From contig BFEA01000099.1 of assembly GCA_003427395.1 (NCBI GenBank), forward strand, positions 2,739,037 through 2,764,036: a stretch of DNA of 25,000 nt, given 5' to 3'. A program made the position numbers and the translations under genes. Shown here piece after piece: positions 17,140 to 24,801 of the stretch. How positions within the stretch are numbered: the first letter of the stretch is position 1; each line of letters opens with the position of its first letter. This DNA is from Chara braunii (Eukaryota > Streptophyta > Charophyceae > Charales > Characeae). A model generated the notes under the pieces. It had not been told where the DNA came from, did not search any database, and was given only the letters and a program-made list of their open reading frames with translations.

Positions 17140-17790
17140 AGGGTTGTCGGTCGGTCAGGCAACTGGTGCAAGCAGAGATAACCAGCCAGTGGTAGGAAGC
17201 CAGGCTGCGGATGAGCTTCGTGCATACCAGAAAAGACATTGCTAAAATAATCATGCGTTTCTGCGAGGAACGGTTGGGAGGAAGAAGGCGGGGATGGATG
17301 GCAGGCGTATCTTGGACAGGGGACAACCCCCATGGACAGGGAGGGGAGGCAGGGGGAGAGGTGCCCAGATACTACAAACTGTCCTTTCGGGACTGGACTG
17401 CAATACACCCTGGCATCCCCCTAAGACCGGCGACGGATTTCCCGGACCCCTCCCCCCACCCACCCGTTATCACTCGTGGAAGTGCCCATCTAGTGGAAAA
17501 TACTGTCTCCAAACTGTTTAAACCACCAGTACATCGCTCAGCTATTGAATCCAAGCCTCCCAGCACGCTGCGCACCAAGTCCTGCCGAACTGTCGTCGCA
17601 ATTTTCTTTTCCGTTTTGCCTGCGGCCTCCAGCCAATGCGGTCCGGCAGGCCGAAGCCCAAATGGTGTGGCGTGTATACGGGAAGCGCCGCGACCGATAG
17701 CTGGGCCAGGTACTGGTGTGTGTGCTCCCACGAATAGATTGGAGCATGTTCCATTTATTAAAATTATAAAATAAAATAAAAAGTGTGTAA
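17140..17790 (+). pseudogene. LINE copy C: 5'-truncated 3' end
   Basis: The plus strand encodes the extreme C-terminus of the LINE ORF2 family: IIMRFCEERLGGRRRGWMAG (from about 17,240), then YYKLSFRDWTAIHPGIPLRP and ATDFPDPSPHPP, matching the fragment at 12,725-13,215 in order. The open frame from 17,211 runs to 17,774 but only its first third is homologous; the rest is 3' UTR. At 17,700-17,747 the module appears (CTGGGCCAGG... TGCTCCCACGAATAGATTGG), followed by an A-rich end (17,750-17,783). A short 5'-truncated insertion is typical of LINE retrotransposition. Confidence 0.7.
17700..17747 (+). repeat. Module copy c
   Basis: GCTGGGCCAGGTACTGG followed by TGTGCTCCCACGAATAGATT and GGAGCAT. The second part is nearly identical to copy g (24,075-24,130), which reads TGCTCCCCACGAATAGATTG then GAGCAT. 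Confidence 0.65.
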
Positions 17791-17803
17791 CTGTTTCAAC
17801 TGC

Positions 17804-17843
17804 TTCAACATGGTTCAACATGGTTCAATATGGTTCAACATGT
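17804..17843. repeat. 10-bp tandem repeat, four units
   Basis: TTCAACATGG repeats four times with single changes in units 3 and 4. Confidence 0.85.
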
Positions 17844-17867
17844 TCTTGCATAAGGACAACTTGAAGA

Positions 17868-17995
17868 CAGGGCAAGAGGATGGAAAGAGACCCCGCTGGT
17901 GCCCCCCGGCTGCTCTCCTTCTGATAAATAGACCAGGCCACGATGCAGGAACATGAGGAATTTTGATATGGGACGCTCGACCCGGTTTCCAGCAC
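17868..17995 (+). repeat. Module copy d (host of the PLE insertion)
   Basis: Contains the secondary block GGCAAGAGGATGGAAAGAGA...CTGGTGCCCCCC and then the core GGGACGCTCGACCCGGTTTC at 17,970. The unit is interrupted at 18,035 by the PLE and resumes after 23,524. Confidence 0.65.
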
Positions 17996-18023
17996 AATTG
18001 GTTTAACAGGGCTGGGGTTTATA

Positions 18024-18035
18024 GAAATAGGGGTG
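18024..18035. repeat. Left target-site duplication of the PLE
   Basis: GAAATAGGGGTG, repeated exactly at 23,513-23,524 on the other side of the element. Confidence 0.8.
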
Positions 18036-18036
18036 T

Positions 18037-18154
18037 TGTTGATATAACAACACTTCACCAAGCTTTAGATGACAGCAGACACGACCGAACCAGGAAGACC
18101 ATTAACATTTGTCAACGCACAAAGGCAGAGGAGAGAGGAGAGAGAGAGAACATT

Positions 18155-18225
<71 letters not shown>

Positions 18226-18293
18226 CGACCAAGTCAATGAAATACCGAACGCGACGTTTCAACGTAAAATAGTACATGAAAGAACAGTCTGAA
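18037..18293 (-). repeat. 3' pseudo-LTR of the PLE
   Basis: Direct copy of 23,211-23,515. It begins (+ strand) TGTTGATATAACAACACTTC and ends ATGAAAGAACAGTCTGAA. It holds an (AG)n tract shorter than its partner's. PLEs are commonly flanked by such direct repeats, which arise from tandem or partial copies. Confidence 0.88.
18156..18222. repeat. (AG)n microsatellite in the 3' pseudo-LTR
   Basis: About 33 AG units, preceded by an interrupted purine stretch from 18,127. The open frames across it encoding Arg-Glu or Ser-Leu runs are not genes. Confidence 0.95.
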
Positions 18294-18316
18294 TGCAAGC
18301 ATCCGGTTGGCGAAGC

Positions 18317-18365
18317 GACCCGACCGGTTTCGGCTGGCCGCCAATGCCAGCACTCATCAGGGGTC
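18317..18365 (-). ncRNA. Minimal type I hammerhead ribozyme
   Basis: Read on the minus strand from 18,365: GACCC (stem I), the invariant CTGATGA, G, a bulged T, GCTGGC, loop ATTGGCG, GCCAGC, C (stem II, 6 bp plus the G-C closing pair), the invariant GAA, then ACCGGT (very short, palindromic stem III), C17, and GGGTC (stem I, 5 bp perfect with GACCC). All core positions are present, including the A15.1-U16.1 pair and a GUC cleavage triplet. Predicted self-cleavage falls between 18,322 and 18,321. Hammerheads with tiny stem III are known in PLEs and may act as dimers through the palindrome. It lies just upstream of the 3' pseudo-LTR in the sense direction, matching a role in processing element RNA. 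Confidence 0.78.
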
Positions 18366-18849
18366 TGTCGGTGTAGAAAAGGACTGACTGGTCCTATTTA
18401 AAGAAAAAACAGGGTTAGAATTCCTACTACTAACAACTAGAAAGTTCATGTAATGACTAGCCTAAGAACCTACTCGAAGCAAAAGACGAAAAAACAAAAA
18501 AGTGAAACTGGCAAAATCATAATCCACAAGTCCCTGGTTCAAGGCCCAGAACACCACTGCAACATACTTCTGCATAGAGAATACCGACACACCTTCGTTC
18601 GGGAACCCAATTCTTGTTACTCGCTCACCCAGGTACGAGTATCAAAATTTCATACTTCCCTACATTGTCCCATAACCCAGAACTGCTTCAGATTTCGCAT
18701 CTTATATGATGCTCGCCGAAACCATTCATGCCAGATCAACCACTAACACGCATACTGACATACTGCTTCAATACGTCAACACTCCCCATCATCATGAGGT
18801 CAATGAGTCTAAACCTAGATTTTTCCCCAGCAGCTCATACCCAGGCAGC
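18366..18849 (-). other. PLE 3' UTR between RT stop and ribozyme
   Basis: AT-richer non-coding sequence. No ORF with motifs and no other structure recognised. Confidence 0.5.
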
Positions 18850-20721
18850 TCATCCTACCAAACACTTAACCAAACTGCACCTATCCCAGTTCATCAGCAC
18901 CGGTAGCCATTGGTCCCATAGCCCTCCGAATTTACGTGAAAAATTACTAAAGGCACAGTCAAAAATGTCATCTGGGTACTCCCGCTTCCACAATTCCATT
19001 TTTAACGAAAAGAGAAAGGGAAGCTCAGTCCCCGGTACGGTTGCAAAACGTTTACACCGATGCAGAAATGAACTTACTACAGCAACCTTCTGCTGCTTGC
19101 TCGAAAAAGAACAATAGTCCTGTATAATTTGAAAGACCAACTTCTGTTCCACCGGCACCCTCTGGTTCTTATGAACTGGCAGACTAACTACCGCATTACT
19201 ATCATTGAAGATTCTCAATACACACCCCAGATAATCCCAGCAATCCCCAATGCTAGTCTGTTCCAACGTTAGATTGCTATCGTAACTCCCTTGAAACTCT
19301 TCCAGGATCTGCATAGCCTTCATCAACGAAATTTTGTCTCCCTTCTGATACTTGACGAAAACCGATACGTCATCAACAAGCCGAAATCCATGAAAAAGAG
19401 CCTTATCTGAACCCAAAGAGGAGAGGAAAAAAAACTCATTATATGCACATAGAAGACAGGTGAGCGCTGGGCTGGACGACTTGCTCATGGGGATACCAAC
19501 TATCTGCTTCAGCACGCAACCAGAAACCATCACAAACGTATTGCAGAGCTCGAATTCCACAAATGATAAAATGACCTCAAACTTGATCACCACCCACCCT
19601 TCCTCACCTCGTTTCCTGACCAGTTTTGCACATCTATCTCTTCTTTTTACTGCAACCCCCATATACTCTTTCTCATTCCAAAAGTCAATAACCCACGACA
19701 CCGCCTGCAAAATCGAGGGGTGTGGGAGATTGGAAAACATTTCCTTAACATCAAAGGAAGCGCCTAACAAACCCTCCCTCTTCCCAACACCTTTATTTAC
19801 CGCAAACAAACTTGGTACCAAATCATCCACGCTTCTCAAGTTAAGGTTAGAGCAACGGGGTAGACTCCACAACATACAATTGACGGCCTTTGAAATCATC
19901 TTCCCTCCCACTGCGGATCCCTCCGGATAGGAGGGACAGATTGGTCTCCACCTTTCAAAGTCTTTATGTTTAGGTAAGCAATACGCCCGACCAAACTCGT
20001 CATCACTCTTCCACTTACCCACCTTCTCCAACCCTTTGTCTTTGTAAGAAGCAGCCACGACATCCAAAGCACGCCGTTCATCACCATCATACGGTAAAAA
20101 GGCAGGATTGTCCAAAAAGAGTTTCGCCATACCCCTCCGATATAACACAGGGCAACACACGTAAGTGTCCCCCATATTATGGTCCAGTGGGCAATAAACC
20201 ATATTGGCCAGCATCTCCTGGAATGGTAACACATCATCCTCACTATATGCGCGCCCAATCGCCGAAGTCCCGTCGACACTACAAAAGCAAGAAGAGACAG
20301 CCTCGATGGTGAAGGAAGAACAGTCCAGAGGTGGAAGAAAAGAATGAAGGTGAAAAGCACTAAGGATCTCTTTCTTTAGTGTCGCAGAAGACCTACTACG
20401 AGAAGGTCTGAGAATATTCTTGCTATTCTGCAGCCATGGCGGAAAAACTTCTGACTCAGAGATCCGAAAAGAAACGTGTCCATCAAGCGTAGGAAATCTC
20501 TTCGAGATAGACTCGCAACAACAATCGACAGAATCATTTTTGGCAGCTTTTCGAAAATTGTGTAAACAATCCCCAATCGTTCGATTCCTACGCCATACAA
20601 TTTGCATACGACGTACTAACACCTCCTTCCAGACCAAAGGTATCTTTAACTTGTAAACCAGCTGAGCACATAACCTCCTCACTTTGGACTTCTGAATACT
20701 GTTATCATACACCAGCTTCAC
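18850..20721 (-). CDS. PLE reverse transcriptase
   Basis: A 623-codon uninterrupted frame; the first codon is GTG, and the true protein probably continued upstream through the EN region. PLE RTs copy element RNA at the target and are relatives of telomerase. Visible features: CPLDHNMGDTYVCCPVLY (177-194, the PLE 'PLDKN.G' block), AYCLPKHKDFERWRPIC (246-262, fingers), SFDVKEMFSNLPH (322-334, catalytic Asp in the FDV block), GIPMSKSSSPAL (409-420, primer-grip-adjacent block), and RLVDDVSVF (447-455, catalytic Asp pair intact), followed by DYLGCVLRI and a C-terminal thumb-like region. Catalytic residues look preserved. The join with the EN segment is out of frame, near a T7 run at about 20,740. 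It ends with a stop at 18,850, followed by the 3' UTR and ribozyme. This is the best-preserved gene in the window. Confidence 0.88.
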   Translation of the reverse strand: MKLVYDNSIQKSKVRRLCAQLVYKLKIPLVWKEVLVRRMQIVWRRNRTIGDCLHNFRKAAKNDSVDCCCESISKRFPTLDGHVSFRISESEVFPPWLQNSKNILRPSRSRSSATLKKEILSAFHLHSFLPPLDCSSFTIEAVSSCFCSVDGTSAIGRAYSEDDVLPFQEMLANMVYCPLDHNMGDTYVCCPVLYRRGMAKLFLDNPAFLPYDGDERRALDVVAASYKDKGLEKVGKWKSDDEFGRAYCLPKHKDFERWRPICPSYPEGSAVGGKMISKAVNCMLWSLPRCSNLNLRSVDDLVPSLFAVNKGVGKREGLLGASFDVKEMFSNLPHPSILQAVSWVIDFWNEKEYMGVAVKRRDRCAKLVRKRGEEGWVVIKFEVILSFVEFELCNTFVMVSGCVLKQIVGIPMSKSSSPALTCLLCAYNEFFFLSSLGSDKALFHGFRLVDDVSVFVKYQKGDKISLMKAMQILEEFQGSYDSNLTLEQTSIGDCWDYLGCVLRIFNDSNAVVSLPVHKNQRVPVEQKLVFQIIQDYCSFSSKQQKVAVVSSFLHRCKRFATVPGTELPFLFSLKMELWKREYPDDIFDCAFSNFSRKFGGLWDQWLPVLMNWDRCSLVKCLVG

Positions 20722-21788
20722 AACCAGCCGTTCTCACCAAATTTCAAAAAAATGCATCTCGACAAAATACCCCTGAGTTTTCCGCGCGATTGTTTTTCAC
20801 TAAAGGTGCGGGCTGCTGTAAACGCGACAACCAAAGCTTCAAATGACCAAGTATGAAGAGACAGACAAGAGGAAGGATGACTAAGTAGAGGAATAAGAGA
20901 AGGTTTGAGGGCTAAAGACTTGCCAAGAAAAGGAACAACTGACTCGAAGATGAGGGTGATATCGTCTTTGACCCAACCTCTCGCATGCCGAAACAGCCCA
21001 CATCCAAACACGCATAAAACGATAGACCCACCATACATACGTTTCAAAAGCTTCCATTTATCCGTAAGCACGTCACCTTTGCGACATACAACAACCACAC
21101 AATGAATCAACTTGTCTCTGCAGCTGTCTAAAATCGTCAGAAGACTACTAGTCCAACCCCCATAACTTGGAAAGAAAATGAGCAATGACTTACCACCCGA
21201 AAACCCAGCCGGGCTAGAATAGCAATTCTTCTTAGAAAGTCGTATTCTCTCTCACAACCAAGGTCGTGAACGTTTTGATCTTCTAACCTTATCCCTCACA
21301 TTCAACGATGGAAAAAACAGCCTAATAAAGAACTTTTCACAAGATCTCACCTCCTCCTCCAATGTAACACACAATGGTATGATCACATATTTATGTACGC
21401 CCACGCGACGAAGCCAACGGTATAACCTCTTGTTCCTTCCCCTCCCGTTCTCAGATCATGAATTCTGTGAACGATACACGTGCTCTCCCCACCTCGTGTG
21501 CAAATCCCTATCAGTGCTCCCAATGTACAGGTGTCGACACCATGGCGAAAATAAAGCATAAACCACCGATCCCCTTGTCGTATCGAAGTCAAATCCATTC
21601 GAAGCCGCACTTTGTAGAAACCGACACAATTTAACCCCCCATGGGATCTGCCCCGAGACAATCAACAATAATATAATCACAATCAGCAGAGAGTTGAGAG
21701 GTCTACATCTTAACCAATCACATGACAACGAACGAACTTGAACACAACATTGATGAAGACTCCAAAGCCACGAAGCGCTCGGGGACAA
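20718..21788 (-). pseudogene. PLE N-terminal GIY-YIG endonuclease and linker
   Basis: One frame running from about 21,788 to 20,718 with in-frame TGA codons at 21,456-21,458 and 21,252-21,254. The first part carries a GIY-YIG nuclease domain: GSVVYALFSPWCRHLYIGST (the GIY-like VVY and the YIG), DLHTRWGEH (conserved Arg and His), then after the first stop RNKRLYRWLRRVGVHKYVII and, further on, EKFFIRLFFPSLNVRDK, the position of the metal-binding Glu and the P.LN block. A linker (LSKKNCYSSPAGFSGGKS...) leads towards the RT. GIY-YIG enzymes nick DNA; in PLEs they start target-primed reverse transcription. Both stops, and the TGA at 22,229, could come from CGA by C-to-T change. The frame ends at TGA 20,718, overlapping the RT start in another frame. 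Confidence 0.8.
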
Positions 21789-21790
21789 AA

Positions 21791-22225
21791 CTACGAAGTT
21801 GTCGAGTCATTGTTGACCTCGGTACTGTCCTTACCCCCTTCCTCTCCCTCCGTTACTTCATGAATAACAATACCACCCTTCTTGACAGCACTATCTCGTA
21901 TCACACCAAACACCACATCAGCTCGTTTCAACGCCAACTCCTCCTTCGTCCTATCCAGAGTGGAATAGGAAACCCCTTCTTTAGCACACAACGCCATCAC
22001 CTTGTCTTTCTTAAGCGGTTTCAAACACTTACGAGTCTTTGTCAAGAAAGCGTCTCGATCATTGGCTTCCACGGCTAGCATTGCAGGACTTAGTTGCTTC
22101 TTTCCCTTCTCAACAGTCGTAGTTGCCTTATCCAGACGCGTCTTCAAATTCGACGCCAAAGGAGTCGATCGTTCCACCACCAGCTTCGCCATCCTCTCTT
22201 TTAATCGTTCAACCTCCTGTTCCAC
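21791..22225 (-). pseudogene. Gag-like segment, possible SAP-like fold
   Basis: In frame with the coiled-coil segment upstream and separated from it only by TGA 22,229-22,231 (…LRELNGR stop QVEQEVERLKERM). It starts with more coiled coil, then LKKDKVMALCAKEGVSYSTL followed by DRTKEELALKRADVV, which has the helix spacing of a SAP-type DNA-binding motif, and an acidic, Ser/Thr-rich end. The SAP assignment is weak. It stops 3 nt before the GIY-YIG segment begins, so the two proteins were close neighbours, possibly read through. Confidence 0.5.
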
Positions 22226-22228
22226 TTG

Positions 22229-22954
22229 TCATCTCCCGTTGAGCTCGCGTAGTCGCCACTCCTTCAAGAGCTCGATCTCGTGCTCCTGATGTTTTACCTT
22301 CTCCTTAAATTTGAGGTCCTCCACCGCTGGCGAATGTGTCGACACCATCCGAGCCCGAGTTCTAGTTCCTGGCATAGGAGTAGCAGTAACAACAACGCTA
22401 CCTCGTTTGTTACCCGGTCGTAGCGCTTCCGTTTTCCACACATCAGCAGCAGCCTTCGCCTCATCGCTGGTTGTCCTTAACCTGGCGATTTCTTCTTCCA
22501 TGATGGCAAGTCGACGATCTGATTTAGCCTTCTCTTCCTCTAAGTCCCTTCTGTACTTGTAGTAAACATTCTCAGAAGTTGACGCTCCCTGCCCATTACG
22601 TAGCGCCATACGCAAACCTTCGATCTCAACACGCAGCTTACTGACTTCATCCTCCTTATTACCTTTCTTATTTTCCAACAATTCTCGTACCGCGTCCAAC
22701 TTGCTTCCCATCTCCTTCCTCATCTCGGCCTGAAAGTCCTCTCGTGCTTTCTTCTCTCGAAGCATTCGTTCCTCTTCTTCATTCTGCTTCTTAATCCGTT
22801 CCTCTTCTTCCTTTTTGCTTCGTTCCTTGGCGATTTTCGCGTCCTGGTGTGCTTTGATACCTACGACAGTTGCGTCCAGCGATTCGACCCGTGGTCTCAA
22901 CCCTCCTCCATAACCATAGCTGAAGCCACCGTAGCCGCCGGATCCCCCAGCCAT
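22229..22954 (-). pseudogene. Gag-like coiled-coil segment
   Basis: A 241-codon frame. Residues 1-20 are Gly/Tyr-rich (GGSGGYGGFSYGYGGG). Residues about 35-115 and 130-170 are long, highly charged heptad-like helices (KEEEERIKKQNEEEERMLRE, RDLEEEKAKSDRRLAIMEEE), and the end (EDLKFKEKVKHQEHEIELLK) is again coiled coil. Such proteins self-associate; in retroelements this fits an RNA-packaging or gag-like role. It follows the CCHC segment in another frame; a one-base shift between about 22,955 and 23,010 would join them. A TGA ends it, after which the same frame continues. Confidence 0.6.
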
Positions 22955-22979
22955 AGGGACGTTGACTACTGGGGACAGT

Positions 22980-23135
22980 GACTAACTCAGTACTAGGGCT
23001 GGTAGGAACAGCAGACGGAGTAGCAGAGAAGGTAAAGCGATGGTCAGAAAGAGGGCAGAACCGAGAAAGATGCCCAAATTGCCCGCAATTGTAACATTGG
23101 CGATTTGCCAACGGTTGACCAGCATTCTGCGCCAT
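22980..23135 (-). pseudogene. Gag-like N-terminus with CCHC zinc knuckle
   Basis: Starts at ATG 23,133-23,135, the first ATG after the 5' pseudo-LTR. Residues 14-27 form a perfect knuckle C-x2-C-x4-H-x4-C (CYNCGQFGHLSRFC), which binds single-stranded nucleic acid. A Ser/Thr/Pro-rich spacer follows. The frame stays open to 22,791, but beyond about 22,980 it encodes Arg/Trp-rich sequence while the neighbouring frame carries the Gly-rich and coiled-coil region. The gene therefore probably shifts frame there by mutation, or less likely by programmed shifting. Confidence 0.7.
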
Positions 23136-23210
23136 GACACTGTACCAAAAGTAAACGAAGCCACTCGAACTTAGTGCTATCTCTACGACGGTTACGCCGA
23201 GGAGGGAAGC

Positions 23211-23512
<302 letters not shown>

Positions 23513-23515
<3 letters not shown>

Positions 23516-23524
23516 ATAGGGGTG
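23513..23524. repeat. Right target-site duplication of the PLE
   Basis: GAAATAGGGGTG, identical to 18,024-18,035. Confidence 0.8.
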
Positions 23525-23644
23525 CTCCAACAAGGGATGGGAAAAGTGTGGCTCCAAGGGAAATGGTGCCCCTGGCTGAGAATGGGAAACGCCCACAGCC
23601 CTACGAAAACAAACAACAAAAGTATGCGCCACCAGATGTTCAAT

Positions 23645-23758
23645 GGGACGCTGGGCCCGGTTTCAAACACTTATGAGTCCTGGCGGTTCTCTCACCACCA
23701 CCGAGCTAGAGGGCTTACGAAAGGGCTTACGAAAGGGTTTTTAATTATTAAAAAAAAA
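23645..23758 (+). repeat. Module copy e with A-rich end
   Basis: GGGACGCTGGGCCCGGTTTC core, then CTGGCGGTTCTCTCACCACC as in the LINE A 3' UTR, a GGGCTTACGAAA duplication (23,711-23,734) and an A run at 23,750-23,758. It looks like a short retrocopy of the LINE 3' end, or a SINE sharing it. Confidence 0.6.
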
Positions 23759-23780
23759 CAAGTGGTTTATGTCCTGATCC

Positions 23781-23812
23781 AAAAGAAGGATGCAGTCCTT
23801 CGGGACATCCGT

Positions 23813-23844
<32 letters not shown>

Positions 23845-23878
23845 GGCCCCTGCGCAATGATGACACGTAAAAGAAGGA
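23781..23878. repeat. 10-bp direct repeats flanking the U6 sequence
   Basis: AAAAGAAGGA at 23,781-23,790 and 23,869-23,878. The pair is purine-rich, of a length and type usual for LINE-mediated target duplications. Confidence 0.6.
23795..23868 (+). ncRNA. U6: U6 snRNA retrocopy (3'-truncated)
   Basis: Very close to canonical U6, the spliceosomal RNA that pairs with U2 and the 5' splice site. The 5' stem-loop GTCCTTCGGGAC is shortened by one compensating pair. The ACAGAGA box sits in GATACAGAGAAGATT. AGATTAGCATGGCCCCTGCG, with the AGC triad and U2-pairing region, is complete. TGATGACACG follows with one G-to-T change before it. The last ~25 nt of U6, including the Lsm-binding T tract, are missing. 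No plant upstream sequence element is seen. With flanking direct repeats, it is best read as a retropseudogene. Confidence 0.85.
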
Positions 23879-24003
23879 CGATGAGCCCGGTTCTCGGCAT
23901 GGTTGGGTCGGTTACTCCGGGTAGACTGTGAGGACCCCGCCCTCAATCCTCTCATCGCTAATATCAGCCTTGGGCACTGGGCCCTGAAAAAAAACAAAAA
24001 AAA
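23869..24003 (+). repeat. Module copy f, downstream of U6, with A-rich tail
   Basis: GATGAGCCCGGTTCTCGGCA retains the right half of the module core. It runs through non-coding sequence to GGGCCCTG and an A-rich end (23,987-24,003). Confidence 0.5.
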
Positions 24004-24074
24004 GTTCTCAGATTTTTCTTAGCCGACGCCAGGTAATGGCCCTGGTATTTCAAATGACTTGTATAATTCCATAT

Positions 24075-24343
24075 GGGACTCTGGGCCCGGTTCTCAGCAC
24101 GTGCTGCTCCCCACGAATAGATTGGAGCATTTGTCCCTTAAACCACTAGTACCTTTCCCGCGTGGGAAAATAGGGAAAACTGGCTGTTTTCCCAATCACC
24201 TGAATTTTCAGAGGTTGGGCCCGACGACGACTGCCATTGATAAATCTGATCGGCGGCCGTCGTTTCGTTTCGGCCTCCGAAACGGTCGGAGGCCCACCGG
24301 AGGCCTGCTATTTTCCAAGCGGCAAAGGAAAAAAAAAAAAAAA
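24075..24343 (+). repeat. Module copy g with 3' stem-loop and A tail
   Basis: GGGACTCTGGGCCCGGTTCT core, TGCTCCCCACGAATAGATTG, then unique sequence. It ends with a perfect 9-bp stem-loop GGCCTCCGA/TCGGAGGCC (24,272-24,294) shortly before A15 at 24,329-24,343. A stem-loop just before the tail is a known recognition feature in some LINE and SINE 3' ends. Confidence 0.55.
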
Positions 24344-24352
24344 GGGAATGCC

Positions 24353-24377
24353 AAAAAAAAAAAAAAAAAAAAAAAAA
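24353..24377. repeat. A25 tract
   Basis: Second A run, 9 nt after the tail of copy g. Confidence 0.9.
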
Positions 24378-24438
24378 GGGTTGTCAGTGGGTATTCATAC
24401 AATTAAGAGCGACTGCTGTGAATAGAGCTTCTTAGTGA

Positions 24439-24482
24439 TGAACTTAGATTTTGACGATAAATTTTAGATTTTGACAATAAAT
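24439..24482. repeat. Short tandem duplication (TTAGATTTTGACRATAAAT)
   Basis: Two 19- to 20-bp units with one difference, in an otherwise featureless AT-rich stretch. Confidence 0.8.
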
Positions 24483-24614
24483 TCCGTTGACTCTTTAGTC
24501 GTTAGGGCTGTGGAGTTGGTTGTGGAGTTGGCTGTGGGGTGTAATCTAAGAGGTGTCCACAATGTGCTTGGCCGATGATGCCTCGCCCACTGAGGGCCCC
24601 ACCTAATTTTGTAA

Positions 24615-24687
24615 GGGACGCCGGGCCCGTTTCCCGACCTTTATAAAGAAACATATCTTTCTTCTTCTGGAAAAAAAAAAAAAAAAA
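24615..24687 (+). repeat. Module copy h with A17 tail
   Basis: GGGACGCCGGGCCCGTTTCC, then a short body and A17 at 24,671-24,687. It is the shortest copy here. Confidence 0.6.
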
Positions 24688-24763
24688 GGCAATGGTACTT
24701 TTTGTGAACTGTTTACTGTTCCGCCCAACCTTTTCTTTTCCCTCTGTAAAGGGAGACGGCCTT

Positions 24764-24801
24764 GAGATATCAAAAAAAAAAAAAAAAAAAAAAGAGATAT
24801 C
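24764..24801. repeat. A22 tract flanked by GAGATATC direct repeats
   Basis: GAGATATC at 24,764-24,771 and 24,794-24,801 bracket A22, with a further GATATCATGATTG at about 24,847. It may be the footprint of an extremely truncated retro-insertion. Confidence 0.5.

Noticed and set aside
17521-17774. C-terminal two-thirds of the + strand frame from 17,211
   Set aside because: Homology to LINE ORF2 ends at about 17,470; the rest is 3' UTR that happens to stay open.
22791-22979. C-terminal part of the CCHC frame as real protein
   Set aside because: It becomes Arg/Trp-rich while the overlapping frame encodes the Gly-rich hinge and coiled coil, so the latter is more likely the coding one.
23795-23868. 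A functional U6 gene
   Set aside because: The 3' end and T-tract terminator are missing, no upstream sequence element is visible, and direct repeats flank the copy.
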